From Geothrix sp. 21YS21S-2 (GTDB lineage Bacteria; Acidobacteriota; Holophagae; Holophagales; Holophagaceae), in NCBI RefSeq assembly GCF_030846775.1, contig NZ_CP132910.1, positions 2,266,001 to 2,330,000 on the forward strand: a stretch of 64,000 nt of DNA, written 5' to 3'. A model generated the notes under the pieces. That model did not search any database. It was not told the origin of the DNA and was given only the letters and a program-made list of their open reading frames with translations. Both the position numbers and the translations under genes were made by a program. This document shows positions 50,722 through 60,049 of the stretch, one piece after another; position 1 is the first letter of the stretch, and every line of letters starts with the position of its first letter.

Positions 50722-52172
50722 CCCTGCAGCCCTTCCGCAACGGGCAGAGGCTGCCCCTGAAGGAGATCCGGGACCTCCGGTGGCCGGACTTCCGGGAGGC
50801 CGTGGTCCAGGGGCTCACCGGCGGCGCGCGCCTGGCCTGCCTCTGCGCGGACGGCGACCTCAACCTCTACGCCGTCCTGGCCGAGGACGGCCACGGCCGG
50901 CTCCTGGCGGGGCGCACGCACCTGGACGGCCCGCGGTATCCGGCCTTCACGCCGAGGTTCCCCCAGGCCCACCTCTTCGAGCGGGAGCTGGCCGAGCACG
51001 GCGGCATCGTCCCGGAAGGCCATCCCTGGCTCCAGCCCGTGCGCGAGCCCCGGCGCCACGCGTACTACCACACCAGCGGGGAGGAGGTGCACGAGGTCTC
51101 GGTGGGCCCCGTCCACGCCGGCGTGATCGAGCCGGGCCACTTCCGCTTCCAGTGCCACGGCGAGAAGGTGCTCCACCTGGAGATCGTCCTGGGCTACCAG
51201 CACCGCGGCGTCGAGCGCGCCCTGCTCGGGGGCCCGCACCCCCTCAGCCTGAAGCACGCGGAGACCGCCGCCGGGGATTCCTCCATCGCCCACGGGTGGG
51301 CGCACTGCCGGATCCTGGAGGCCCTTTCGGGCGCCCAGGTGCCGCCCCGCTCGGACCTGGTGCGCGGCGTGGCCCTGGAACTGGAGCGGGCTGCGAACCA
51401 CACCGGAGACCTGGGCGCCCTGGCCGGGGACGTCGGGTTCCAGCCCACCTCCGCCCTCTGCGGGCTGGTGCGGGGCGACTGGCTGAACCTTACCGCGGCC
51501 GTGTGCGGCAGCCGCCTGGGCCGGGACTGGCTGCGGCCCGGGGGCCTGCGCATGGACCTGGAGCCCGGCCGCGCCCGGGCCCTGGCCCCGCGCCTGGCCG
51601 GGGTGTGGGCCGAGACGCGGCAGGCCGTCCAGCTCCTGTGGGACGCCGCCTCGGCCATGAACCGCTTCGAGGCCGCCGGAGCGCTGGATCCCATCGCGGC
51701 CCGGGAGATCGGCCTCGTGGGGGTCCCCGCCCGGGCCTGCGGCCTGGACCTGGACGTGCGCCGGGACCACCCCTTCGGGCCCTACGGGCTCCGCCCCGTC
51801 GTCCCCGCCCTGGCGCAGAGCGGCAACGTCTTCTCCCGCGCCTGGGTGCGGTGGCTGGAACTGGCTGAAAGCCACCGCTTCATCGACGAGGGCCTGGCGG
51901 CCCTCGCGGAGCTCCCCTGCGATCCGGCCCCGGCCCCCCCGCCGGCCCTGGAGCCCGAGAGCTTCTGCGTGTCCCTGGTGGAGGGCTGGCGCGGCGAGGT
52001 GCTCCACCTGGCCATCACCGACGCCCGGGGCCGGTTCCGCCTCTACAAGCTCGTCGACCCCTCCTTCCACAACTGGATGGGCCTGGCCCTGGCCATGCGG
52101 GAGGGCCAGATCTCGGACTTCCCGCTGTGCAACAAGAGCTTCAACCTCTCCTATTGCGGGCATGATCTCTGA
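50718..52172 (+). CDS. Ehr/HyfG-like large subunit without complete NiFe ligands
   Basis: 484 residues. Residues 1-110 resemble the NuoC-like segment; 115-484 are NuoD/HyfG-like (HVGPVHAGVIEPGHFRFQCHGEKVLHLEIVLGYQHRGVERAL). At the first NiFe position, where hydrogenases read ERVCGIC..AH, this protein has ETAAGDSSIAH: Ala185 and Ser188 replace the two Cys. Near the C-terminus the second CxxC is not kept (SFNLSYCGHDL has one Cys). It should therefore not bind NiFe, as in the energy-converting hydrogenase-related (Ehr) complexes. No small NuoB/HyfI-like subunit gene follows. Confidence 0.82.
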   Translation: MTLQPFRNGQRLPLKEIRDLRWPDFREAVVQGLTGGARLACLCADGDLNLYAVLAEDGHGRLLAGRTHLDGPRYPAFTPRFPQAHLFERELAEHGGIVPEGHPWLQPVREPRRHAYYHTSGEEVHEVSVGPVHAGVIEPGHFRFQCHGEKVLHLEIVLGYQHRGVERALLGGPHPLSLKHAETAAGDSSIAHGWAHCRILEALSGAQVPPRSDLVRGVALELERAANHTGDLGALAGDVGFQPTSALCGLVRGDWLNLTAAVCGSRLGRDWLRPGGLRMDLEPGRARALAPRLAGVWAETRQAVQLLWDAASAMNRFEAAGALDPIAAREIGLVGVPARACGLDLDVRRDHPFGPYGLRPVVPALAQSGNVFSRAWVRWLELAESHRFIDEGLAALAELPCDPAPAPPPALEPESFCVSLVEGWRGEVLHLAITDARGRFRLYKLVDPSFHNWMGLALAMREGQISDFPLCNKSFNLSYCGHDL

Positions 52173-52201
52173 AACGGACATTGACCCCCAGGAGGCAGAC
52201 C

Positions 52202-52951
52202 ATGCTGCTCGCAGGACGCACCATCCTCGTCACCGGCGGAAGCCGGGGCATCGGCGCCGCCACCGCGCGCCGTCTCGCCGGCCACGGCGCCGCCGTCGCG
52301 GTGAACTACGCTTCCAACGAGGCAGCGGCCCGCGGCGTCGTTGAAGCCATCACGGCCGCGGGCGGCCGGGCCGTCGCCATCCAGGCCGACGCCCGGGACC
52401 CCGTCCAGGTCGAGGCCCTTTTCAGGCAGGCCGAGGCCGCCCTGGGCCCCATCGACACCCTGGTGCTCAACGCCAACATGAGCTTCCCCGTGGCCCTCTT
52501 CACCGCGATGCCCTGGGAGGGGTTCCAGCAGAAGCTCCTGGGCGAGCTGGCCTCGGCCTTCCACGCGTGCAAGGCGGCGGTGCCCGGCATGATCCAGCGG
52601 CGGAAGGGCTGCATCATCGCCGTGAGCAGCGGCCTCTCCCGGCAGCCCGGGGAGGGCTTCTCGGCCCACACCACCGCCAAGTCGGGCCTGGACGCCCTGA
52701 TGAAGTCCCTCGCCCTGGAGCTCGGCCCCCACGGCATCCGGGTGAACGTCGTGGCCCCCGGCCTCACGGAGACCGACGCCACCGCCCACTTCCCCGAGGC
52801 GGCCAAGACCGCCGCGGGAAGCCGGCTGCCCCTGAGGCGCATCGGCCAGCCCGATGACGTGGCGGGGATCATTGCGCTGGTGGCCTCGGACGAGGCCGGG
52901 TACCTCACCGGCCAGTACCTGTCCGCCGGGGGCGGCGGGATGATGCTCTAG
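52202..52951 (+). CDS. SDR-family oxidoreductase with His in place of catalytic Tyr
   Basis: 249 residues from the ATG at 52202 with CAGGAGGC upstream. Rossmann motif TGGSRGIG (11-18), LNANMS in place of NNAG, and PEAAKTAAGSRLPLRRIGQPDDVAGIIALVASDEAGYLTGQYLSAGGG at the end are typical of FabG-like SDRs. The active site reads VSSGLSRQPGEGFSAHTTAKSG: Lys160 is kept but the usual Tyr is His156. It is 29 bp after the Ehr operon and ends 1 bp from the converging transporter. Role unknown. Confidence 0.85.
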   Translation: MLLAGRTILVTGGSRGIGAATARRLAGHGAAVAVNYASNEAAARGVVEAITAAGGRAVAIQADARDPVQVEALFRQAEAALGPIDTLVLNANMSFPVALFTAMPWEGFQQKLLGELASAFHACKAAVPGMIQRRKGCIIAVSSGLSRQPGEGFSAHTTAKSGLDALMKSLALELGPHGIRVNVVAPGLTETDATAHFPEAAKTAAGSRLPLRRIGQPDDVAGIIALVASDEAGYLTGQYLSAGGGGMML

Positions 52952-52952
52952 T

Positions 52953-54368
52953 TCAGGTCGCCGCGGCGGCATCCTTGCGCCCGGCCAGCAGGGCCTTGGT
53001 CTCGTAGGCCTTCTCCTCCGTCAGCGGATAGCTCGCCAGCAGGAAGATCCCCGCCAGGCAAAGCGCCGTCGGCAGTCCGATCTCCCAGAACCGGATCCAG
53101 AACATCGTGCTCGCCGTCTGGGTCCCGACGCCCTCCAGGAAGCCCGTCCACCGGAGCAGGTAGCCGCCGGTGACGGAGGCGATGGAGACGCCCACCTTCC
53201 ACCACCAGTTGTAGACGGCGAAGTAGACGCCCTCCTGGCGGGTCCCCACCCGCGCCTCCTCCTCGTCGCAGATGTCCGAGATCATGGAGTTCACCAGCGA
53301 GAAGCAGAACACCATCCCCAGCGACAGGCAGATCGTCGGCAGGAAGGTGAGCCGCGGCCACGCGCGGTTGTAGCACACGAGCTTGAGCAGGTTGCCGCCG
53401 GCGATGACGGAGAAGCTGAGGATCACGGTGCCCTTCTTGCCCAGGTGCTTCGAGAGCCAGAGCATCGGGAACACGCCGGCGATGCCCACGGCGGCCCACA
53501 GGGTTCCGTTCTGGGCCATGAGGCTGGAGGCGGCGTCCTTGTCGCCTCCGAAGAGGTAGAAGATCGTCGTGAAGTTGCTGAAGCCCATCACCACCTGGAA
53601 GCCCACGATGAGCAGGGTGAAGGCGGCCACCAGCTTCAGGAAGGCGCGGTTCCGGTAGGTGGCGCGGAAGCCCTTGAGGATGGGGATCCGCTCCTGCTTG
53701 CGGGCCTGGGTCAGCTTGCCCTCCTTGCACACCAGGGCGCACACCAGCGCGGAACCCGTCAGGAAGAAGCTCATGCCCAGGCACACCCACTTGATCCCGG
53801 CGACGGTGTCGCCGTGGAACACCGGCCTGTTGGCCAGGTAGTACACCCAGGGAAGGAAGAAGGCGCCCACGTTGCCGATGAAGCTGGCGTAGGCGAAGAT
53901 GCTGGTCTTCTCGTGGTAGTCCTCGGTCATCTCCAGGCCCAGCGCGCCGTGGGGGATGGAGTAGATGGGGACGACGGTGTAGAAGAACAGGGAGGTGGCG
54001 ATGAAGTAGCCGAACATCGCCGGCCGGCTCCAGTCCCTGGGCACCGTCCACAGGAGCGTGAAGGCCACGCCCAGGAGGATCCCGCCCACCACGAGGAAGG
54101 GGATCCGGCGCCCGAAGCGCGAGCGGCTGTTGTCCGAGAGGTTGCCCAGGAAGGGGTCCACGAGCGCGTCCCAGAGGCGGGGGATGGCCTGGGCGTACCC
54201 GATCCAGATGGCGCTGATGCCCAGTCCCACGACGTAGACGAGGCTCGTGAGCTGGACGACGGAATTCACCGCCACGATCGTGACGATCGCCCCCAGCCCG
54301 TAGGCGATCTTCTGCCGGACGGGAACCCGGTCGGCGGCGAGGGTCGTGTGGTGGGGGCGGCTGGCCAT
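52953..54368 (-). CDS. GPH-family sugar transporter (MFS)
   Basis: 471 residues, 12 predicted helices. Glycoside-pentoside-hexuronide:cation symporter hallmarks: KIAYGLGAIVTIVAVNSVVQLTSLVYVVGLGISAIWIGYAQAIPRLWDALVDPFLGNLSDNSRSRFGRRIPFLVVGG and EEARVGTRQEGVYFAVYNWWWKVGVSI. It is divergent from the LacI-type gene and is therefore likely the importer for the sugar or oligosaccharide handled by the locus to its right. The ATG lies before an acceptable ribosome site (AGGAACCCCC). Confidence 0.86.
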   Translation of the reverse strand: MASRPHHTTLAADRVPVRQKIAYGLGAIVTIVAVNSVVQLTSLVYVVGLGISAIWIGYAQAIPRLWDALVDPFLGNLSDNSRSRFGRRIPFLVVGGILLGVAFTLLWTVPRDWSRPAMFGYFIATSLFFYTVVPIYSIPHGALGLEMTEDYHEKTSIFAYASFIGNVGAFFLPWVYYLANRPVFHGDTVAGIKWVCLGMSFFLTGSALVCALVCKEGKLTQARKQERIPILKGFRATYRNRAFLKLVAAFTLLIVGFQVVMGFSNFTTIFYLFGGDKDAASSLMAQNGTLWAAVGIAGVFPMLWLSKHLGKKGTVILSFSVIAGGNLLKLVCYNRAWPRLTFLPTICLSLGMVFCFSLVNSMISDICDEEEARVGTRQEGVYFAVYNWWWKVGVSIASVTGGYLLRWTGFLEGVGTQTASTMFWIRFWEIGLPTALCLAGIFLLASYPLTEEKAYETKALLAGRKDAAAAT

Positions 54369-54522
54369 GGGGGTTCCTGACGGGAGTGGGAAATTTTGAA
54401 GGGAAAAAGCGAGAATCCGATTCAGTGTTCAAACATGCATGCCTGTTTTTGCCTTGCCGTATCCATGTGGCGCAAGCCTGTTTCAACGCCAAGCGGCCCG
54501 TTACATATTCGTTACTTTCTTC

Positions 54523-54550
54523 TTGCAGGTTTCAAGGTCAGGGGTATATT
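54523..54550 (+). promoter_or_regulatory. Promoter of the LacI-type gene
   Basis: TTGCAG (54523-54528) and TATATT (54545-54550) with a 16-bp spacer. The predicted start site would be near 54557, just ahead of the LacI-type operator. Confidence 0.5.
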
Positions 54551-54567
54551 ACTACTTGTCCCCATCT

Positions 54568-54581
54568 TGTAAACGTTTTCA
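54568..54581. promoter_or_regulatory. LacI-family operator
   Basis: TGTAAACGTTTTCA, a palindrome with the central ACGT core used by LacI/GalR regulators. It overlaps the expected transcript start of the regulator, so it is likely autoregulatory. Confidence 0.65.
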
Positions 54582-54607
54582 TTTCCTCTCACCCGGAGAA
54601 CCGAGCC

Positions 54608-55681
54608 ATGACGGAGCGCCCCCAGGAAGGTGCCGCCAGCCACGACGACCGGGCCGAGGTGACCATCCACGACGTGGCCCGCATGGCGAACGTCTCCATC
54701 GCCACCGTGTCCCGGGTGCTCAACGGCAGCAACCCGGTCAAGGGCGCCACGAGCACCCGCGTCCAGGAGGCCATCGAGAGCCTCGGCTACATCCCCCACA
54801 GCGGCGCCCGGGGCCTGATCAAGAAGGAGACCCGCACCATCGGGGCCCTCCTGCCCGACATGTTCGGCGAGTTCTTCTCGGAGGTGATCCGGGGCCTCGA
54901 CCAGGTGGCGCGGAACCGGCACTACAGCCTGCTGGTGACCTGCACCCACGGGGACATGGAGTCCGCCGAGGCGATGCTCAGGACCATGCACGGGAAGGTG
55001 GACGGGCTGGTGATCCTGTCCTCCGAGCTGGAGGTCCACGAGGGCATGGCCCGGCTTCTCCGGCGCACCCCGGCGGTCTTCCTCAGCCAGGTGGCGGGGG
55101 GCCTGGAGGAGCGCTTCGATTCCATCAGCGTCGACAACCACGGCGGCGCCCTGTCCATGGTGCGCTACCTCATCGGCCTGGGCCACGCGCGCATCGCCTT
55201 CATCCGCGGGCCCGAGAACAACACCGACGCCCAGCAGCGCCTCCAGGGCTACCGGGAGGCCATGGCGGCCCTTCCCGGAACGCGGGAATGCACCCTGGAG
55301 GCCCAGGGCGACTTCGGGGAGGCCTCGGGCTACCGCGCCGCGTGCCGCCTCCTGAAGGCCCCGGTCCGCCCCACCGCCATCTTCGCGGCCAACGACGACA
55401 TGGCCATCGGGGCGCTGGCCGCCCTGAAGGACCAGGGCCTCCGGGTCCCCGAGGACATCTCCCTGGCGGGCTTCGACGACGTGCCCATCGTGCGGTACCT
55501 GACCCCCGCCCTCACCTCCATCCGCGCGCCCATCTCCGACCTGGGCGCCAGGGCCGCCGAGAGGCTGCTGACGGTCATCGAGTCCGGCGGCGCCGTCCAG
55601 CCCCGGCAGCAGACCCTCGAAGTGCTCCTGGTCCCCCGCGGCTCCACCTGCCCGCCCCTTTCCGGAAGCGGGGGTCAATGA
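54608..55681 (+). CDS. LacI-family transcriptional regulator
   Basis: 357 residues from the ATG at 54608 with a CCGGAGAA ribosome site; an open frame runs upstream to 54386 but covers the operator and promoter. The helix-turn-helix is VTIHDVARMANVSIATVSRVLNGSNPVKGATSTRVQEAIESLGY and the periplasmic-binding-like sugar domain follows (IGALLPDMFGEFFSEVIRGLD, AIFAANDDMAIGALAALKDQGLRVPEDISLAGFDD). It should control the downstream TonB/glucanase genes in response to a sugar. Confidence 0.92.
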   Translation: MTERPQEGAASHDDRAEVTIHDVARMANVSIATVSRVLNGSNPVKGATSTRVQEAIESLGYIPHSGARGLIKKETRTIGALLPDMFGEFFSEVIRGLDQVARNRHYSLLVTCTHGDMESAEAMLRTMHGKVDGLVILSSELEVHEGMARLLRRTPAVFLSQVAGGLEERFDSISVDNHGGALSMVRYLIGLGHARIAFIRGPENNTDAQQRLQGYREAMAALPGTRECTLEAQGDFGEASGYRAACRLLKAPVRPTAIFAANDDMAIGALAALKDQGLRVPEDISLAGFDDVPIVRYLTPALTSIRAPISDLGARAAERLLTVIESGGAVQPRQQTLEVLLVPRGSTCPPLSGSGGQ

Positions 55682-55740
55682 CCCCCCCCTCCACCCCAGC
55701 ATTACCATAAGTTAAATTTTTACAACAAAAGGAGAGAAAC

Positions 55741-58593
55741 ATGAGCCGAACCCTCCGAGCCAGGGTTAGCGCAGCCCATATCCCCGCCTTCGCGGCGGCC
55801 CTCATCGCCATGGGCGCCGCCCCATGCCTCATGGCCCAGACCACCACGGCCATCCTCCGGGGCCACGTCCGGCTCGCCGGGAACGCCGTGGGCGGCGCCA
55901 GGGTCACGGCCGTGAACAAGGCCAAGGGCTTCACCACCATCGCGGTGGCCAAGGCCGACGGCACGTACCACCTCACGCTGGAGCCGGCGACCTACACCCT
56001 CACCGCCACCGCCCCGGGCTCCGGCACCGCCGTCAAGTCCGTGCGCGTGCAGGTGGGCCAGGCCCTCGACCTGGACTTCGCCCTGGCGCCCCAGGCCGCC
56101 GCGGTCGTGGAGGTCACGGGCTCCCTCGTCGAGCTCCGCTCCGCCGAAGTGGCCACCAACATCACCCTCGAGCAGCTCGAGGACCTGCCCCAGGGCAACC
56201 GCAACTTCCTGAACTACGCCGCCCTGGCCCCCGGCATCAAGCTCTCCAACGACGAGATGAACCAGTCCTTCTCCTCCGGAGGCCAGACCAACCAGCGCGT
56301 CAACATCTTCATCGACGGCGCCAGCTACAAGAGCGACCTCCTCTCCGGCGGCACCGTCGGCCAGGACAGCAGCCGCGGCAACCCCTTCCCCCTGGGCGCC
56401 GTGCAGGAATTCCGCGTGATGACCGAGAACTACAAGGCCGAATACCAGAAGGCCTCGGGCGCCGTCATCAGCGCCGTCACCAAGTCCGGCACCAACGACT
56501 TCCACGGCGACCTCTTCGTCTACTACCAGAACAAGTCCCTGGTCTCGAACAACTACTTCGCCGAGAAGCGCGGCCAGCCCAAGCCCGAATACTCCCGCAC
56601 CCAGGAGGGCTTCAGCGCAGGCGGCCCGATCATCAAGGACAAGATGCACTACTTCGTGTCCTATGAAGGCAACCAGCAGAACCGCGACAACCAGGTCTTC
56701 CTGGGCGGCGGCAAAATCAGCGGCGCCTCGCCCGCCCTGGTGAGCCAGCTGAAGAGCTACGCCGGCAACTACGGCTCCCCCTTCCGGTCCAACCTCCTGT
56801 TCGCCAAGGTGGACTACCAGATCGACACCGCCCACGTGCTGGAGTACTCCCTCAACCTGCGCTCCGAGCACGAGAAGCGCGACTTCGGCGGCCAGACCAC
56901 GTTCGAGAACGGTTCGGACATGTCCAACAAGGTCTTCACCACGAGCCTGAAGGACAAGTTCACCACGGCCAACTGGGTCAACGAGTTCATGGTCACCTAC
57001 CAGAAATCGGAGTGGAATCCCAAGGCCATCAACCCCGATCTCGTCGCCAAGAACTACTTCGGCATCCTGGTCACCGGCGGCCACACCGACCAGCAGGACT
57101 TCGTCCAGAAGCGCATCTCCCTGCGCGACGACTTCTCCTACGTCGCCGTGGCGAACCACAGCTTCAAGTTCGGCGGCAACATCGACTTCATGGACTACGG
57201 GATCAAGAAGTACCAGGTGGGCAACCCCGTGTTCAACTTCGACCCCAACATCGACCCCACCCTCACCATCCCCTTCCAGGCCCAGTACGGCACGGGCAAC
57301 CCCGACATGAGCGCCACCAACAAGCAGATCGGCTGGTACGCCCAGGACGACTGGAACGTCACCCCCCGCCTCCTGGTGAACCTCGGCCTGCGCTGGGACT
57401 TCGAGGCCGACATGTTCAACAAGGACTATGTCACCCCGCAGGCCGTGGTGACGGCGCTCGGCTCCACGTACGACTCCAAGTACTTCTCCAACGGCAGCCA
57501 GCGCAAGCCCTTCTACGGCGCCTTCCAGCCCCGCATCGGCTTCTCCTACGACGTCAAGGGCGACGGCACGGCGGTGGTGTTCGGCGGCGTGGGCCGCTAC
57601 TACGACCGCGAGTCCTTCAACAACGTGCTCGACGAGCGCTTCCGCCTGCAGTACGGCGTGCGCACCTTCACCTTCTCCGCCGACGGTTCCCCCGTGAACG
57701 GCACCCCCGCCATCAAGTGGGACCCCAAGTACATGTCCAAGGACGGCCTGAACGGCCTCATCGCCCAGGGCGTGGCCCCCAACCCCGAGGTCTTCCTCCT
57801 CGACAACAACGCCAAGCCCGCCCACTCCGACCAGGTCAGCCTGGGCTTCCGGACGAAGGTCGGCAGCGTCAACGCCTCGGTCACCTTCACGGACGTGCGC
57901 AGCTTCGACGCGATCACCTGGAAGTGGGGCAACCGCGACGCCCAGCTGAACTACATCCCCGTCCCCGGCTACTCCAACGTCCTGCTCAGCGACACCAAGA
58001 AGACCTGGTACGACGCGATGTACGTGGTCGTGGAGAAGCCCTTCACCGAGGCCTCGGGCTGGGGCGCCGGCGTCCACTACACGCTCTCGAGCGCCAAGCA
58101 GACCGGCAACGACCTGTTCAGCCTCGATTTCGTCAACGCGGACGCCTACGGCAAGCACCCCACCGCCGACGACGAGCGCAACCGCCTGGTCATGGACGGC
58201 ATCGTGAGCCTGCCCTTCGGCTTCCGCCTCAGCGGCCTGATCACCCTCAGCTCCGGCCTGCCCTACACCCTGTGGGACGTGACCAACGGCTGGGGCTACA
58301 ACCAGCGCCACTTCCACTACAACGCCGGCCGCCCCCAGAAGTTCAGCTTCATCATCCCCGACGCCTGGGGCTACCGCTCCGTCGACCTGAAGCTCCAGAA
58401 GGACTTCCGGATCGGCAAGACCAAGCTGGGCGTGAACGTGGAGGCGCTCAACGTCTTCAACTATCACAACTTCATTTATGGCTGGGATTCGGGGTACATT
58501 GACGGATCCGCCGGCGCGGCCGCGAAGTTCGGCCAGCCCGTGGACGCCATGACCGGCCGCCGCATCCAGTTCGGCGCCACGTTCCAGTTCTGA
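55741..58593 (+). CDS. TonB-dependent receptor with carboxypeptidase-like domain
   Basis: 950 residues. Signal peptide, then a CarboxypepD_reg-like beta domain (about 38-115, TTAILRGHVRLAGNAVGGARVTAVN), plug domain (ATNITLEQLEDLPQGNRNFLNYAALAPGIKL, then EYQKASGAVISAVTKSGTNDFHG) and a 22-strand barrel ending in FGATFQF. This type is common in Acidobacteriota in place of SusC/SusD. An AAGGAGAG ribosome site lies 5 bp upstream; a degenerate match to the LacI site (TTTTTACA) lies at about 55716. It should import the glycan or its fragments. Confidence 0.9.
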   Translation: MSRTLRARVSAAHIPAFAAALIAMGAAPCLMAQTTTAILRGHVRLAGNAVGGARVTAVNKAKGFTTIAVAKADGTYHLTLEPATYTLTATAPGSGTAVKSVRVQVGQALDLDFALAPQAAAVVEVTGSLVELRSAEVATNITLEQLEDLPQGNRNFLNYAALAPGIKLSNDEMNQSFSSGGQTNQRVNIFIDGASYKSDLLSGGTVGQDSSRGNPFPLGAVQEFRVMTENYKAEYQKASGAVISAVTKSGTNDFHGDLFVYYQNKSLVSNNYFAEKRGQPKPEYSRTQEGFSAGGPIIKDKMHYFVSYEGNQQNRDNQVFLGGGKISGASPALVSQLKSYAGNYGSPFRSNLLFAKVDYQIDTAHVLEYSLNLRSEHEKRDFGGQTTFENGSDMSNKVFTTSLKDKFTTANWVNEFMVTYQKSEWNPKAINPDLVAKNYFGILVTGGHTDQQDFVQKRISLRDDFSYVAVANHSFKFGGNIDFMDYGIKKYQVGNPVFNFDPNIDPTLTIPFQAQYGTGNPDMSATNKQIGWYAQDDWNVTPRLLVNLGLRWDFEADMFNKDYVTPQAVVTALGSTYDSKYFSNGSQRKPFYGAFQPRIGFSYDVKGDGTAVVFGGVGRYYDRESFNNVLDERFRLQYGVRTFTFSADGSPVNGTPAIKWDPKYMSKDGLNGLIAQGVAPNPEVFLLDNNAKPAHSDQVSLGFRTKVGSVNASVTFTDVRSFDAITWKWGNRDAQLNYIPVPGYSNVLLSDTKKTWYDAMYVVVEKPFTEASGWGAGVHYTLSSAKQTGNDLFSLDFVNADAYGKHPTADDERNRLVMDGIVSLPFGFRLSGLITLSSGLPYTLWDVTNGWGYNQRHFHYNAGRPQKFSFIIPDAWGYRSVDLKLQKDFRIGKTKLGVNVEALNVFNYHNFIYGWDSGYIDGSAGAAAKFGQPVDAMTGRRIQFGATFQF

Positions 58594-58612
58594 GCAGGAA
58601 GGTCCAACCGAC

Positions 58613-60049
58613 ATGGGAACGTTTACATTTTTCACCAAGGCGTCCGTAGGCCTGGCGATGCTGCTGGCGGTGTCCACCGCCTGCGGCGCCGCCAAGCCCG
58701 CCCCTCCCGTGCCGGAGCTTTCGGACCAGGCATTCATTGAACTGCTGGAACAGCGGACGTTCCAGTTCTTCTGGGACACGGCGGATCCGGGGACGGGACT
58801 CATCCCGGACCGCCATCCCACCCCCTCCTTCGCCAGCATCTCGGCGGTGGGGTTCGGGCTCACCGCCTACGTCATCGGCGCCGAGCGCGGCTACGTCACC
58901 CGCGACCAGGCCGCGCAGCGGGTCCTCAAGACCCTGCGCTTCCTGGAGCGGGCCCCCCAGGGCCCCGATCCGGTCAACGCCTCGGGCTACCGGGGCTTCT
59001 ACTACCACTTCCTCGACATGAAGACCGGGCTCCGGTTCAAGAACGTCGAGCTCTCCACCATCGACACGGCCCTGCTCATCGCCGGCGCCCTCACCTGCCA
59101 GGCCTACTTCGACCGGCCCGCCGAGGCCGAGATCCGCGCCATCGCGTCCCGCCTCAACGAGCGGGTCGAGTGGACCTGGGCCATGCCCCGCGCCAACCGC
59201 GTCAGCATGGGCTGGACGCCCGAGGAGGGCTTCAACACCTGGGACTGGCACGGCTACATGGAGGCGATGCTCCTCGAGTTCCTGGCCATGGGCTCGCCCA
59301 CCCACCCCATCCCCCCCGCCGCCTGGCCCGAGTACACGAAGTCCCAGGTCTGGGGCACCTTCCAGGGCCAGGCCTCCTTCCAGTTCGGCCCGCTCTTCGG
59401 GCACCAGTTCTCCCACGTCTGGGTCGACTTCCGCGGCGTGCGCGACGCCTCCGCGGCGGCAGCGGGCATCGACTACGCCGAGGAGACCCGCCGGGCCACC
59501 CTGGCCCAACGTTCCTACGCCATGGCCAACCCCGGCAACTGGAAGGGCTACGGCCCGAACATCTGGGGCATCTCGGCCTGCGACGGACCCTCCGACGCCG
59601 TCCTCACCGTGGACGGGGTCCGTCGCACCTTTCTCACCTACGCCGCCCGGGGCGCCGCCGCGAACGGCATCCTGGACGACGGCACCATCACCCCCAACGC
59701 GGCCGCGGGCTCCCTGCCCTTCACGCCGGAGATCTCCCTGCCGGCCCTGCAGGAGATGCGCCGCCGCTTCGGGGACAGCCTCTTCTCGACGTACGGCTTC
59801 CTGGACGCCTTCAACGAGACCTTCCCCGCGGGGGCCCCGGCCCATCACGGGCGCAGCGTCCCGGGCCTGGGCTGGGTGGACACCGACTACCTGGGCATCG
59901 ACCAGGGCCTGATCCTGGGCATGGTCGAGAACTACCGCTCGGGCCTGGTCTGGAGCCTTCTCAGGAAGGACCCCACGCTCCAGCGGGGCATGCGCCTGGC
60001 CGGGTTCAAGGGCGGCTGGCTCGACGTTTCCGCGGCGAAGAAGCCATGA
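58613..60049 (+). CDS. GH144-type glycosidase (glucoamylase-like; endo-beta-1,2-glucanase family)
   Basis: 478 residues with a lipoprotein-type leader (lipobox STACG). FFWDTADPGTGLIPDRHPTPSFASISAVGFGLTAYVIGAERGYVTRDQAAQRVLKTLRFLE through GFYYHFLDMKTGLRFKNVELSTIDTALLIAGALTCQAYFD and FQGQASFQFGPLFGHQFSHVWVDFRGVRDA follow the PF10091 glycoamylase family. CAZy GH144 (with characterised beta-1,2-glucanases) corresponds to that family. It would cut beta-1,2-glucan to sophoro-oligosaccharides. A LacI-type operator overlaps the start codon region. Confidence 0.78.
   Translation: MGTFTFFTKASVGLAMLLAVSTACGAAKPAPPVPELSDQAFIELLEQRTFQFFWDTADPGTGLIPDRHPTPSFASISAVGFGLTAYVIGAERGYVTRDQAAQRVLKTLRFLERAPQGPDPVNASGYRGFYYHFLDMKTGLRFKNVELSTIDTALLIAGALTCQAYFDRPAEAEIRAIASRLNERVEWTWAMPRANRVSMGWTPEEGFNTWDWHGYMEAMLLEFLAMGSPTHPIPPAAWPEYTKSQVWGTFQGQASFQFGPLFGHQFSHVWVDFRGVRDASAAAAGIDYAEETRRATLAQRSYAMANPGNWKGYGPNIWGISACDGPSDAVLTVDGVRRTFLTYAARGAAANGILDDGTITPNAAAGSLPFTPEISLPALQEMRRRFGDSLFSTYGFLDAFNETFPAGAPAHHGRSVPGLGWVDTDYLGIDQGLILGMVENYRSGLVWSLLRKDPTLQRGMRLAGFKGGWLDVSAAKKP
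58614..58627. promoter_or_regulatory. Second LacI-type operator match
   Basis: TGGGAACGTTTACA, 12 of 14 bases as the reverse complement of the site at 54568. It starts within the start codon of the glucanase gene, so it may give separate control of this gene. Confidence 0.5.

Noticed and set aside
54386-54607. N-terminal extension of the LacI-type protein
   Set aside because: It would run through the promoter and operator and has no homologue-like sequence; the ATG at 54608 has a ribosome site.
55720-58863. A 1047-codon open frame on the minus strand
   Set aside because: It is opposite the TonB receptor, with a Val/Gly/Glu/Leu-biased translation and no recognisable domain.
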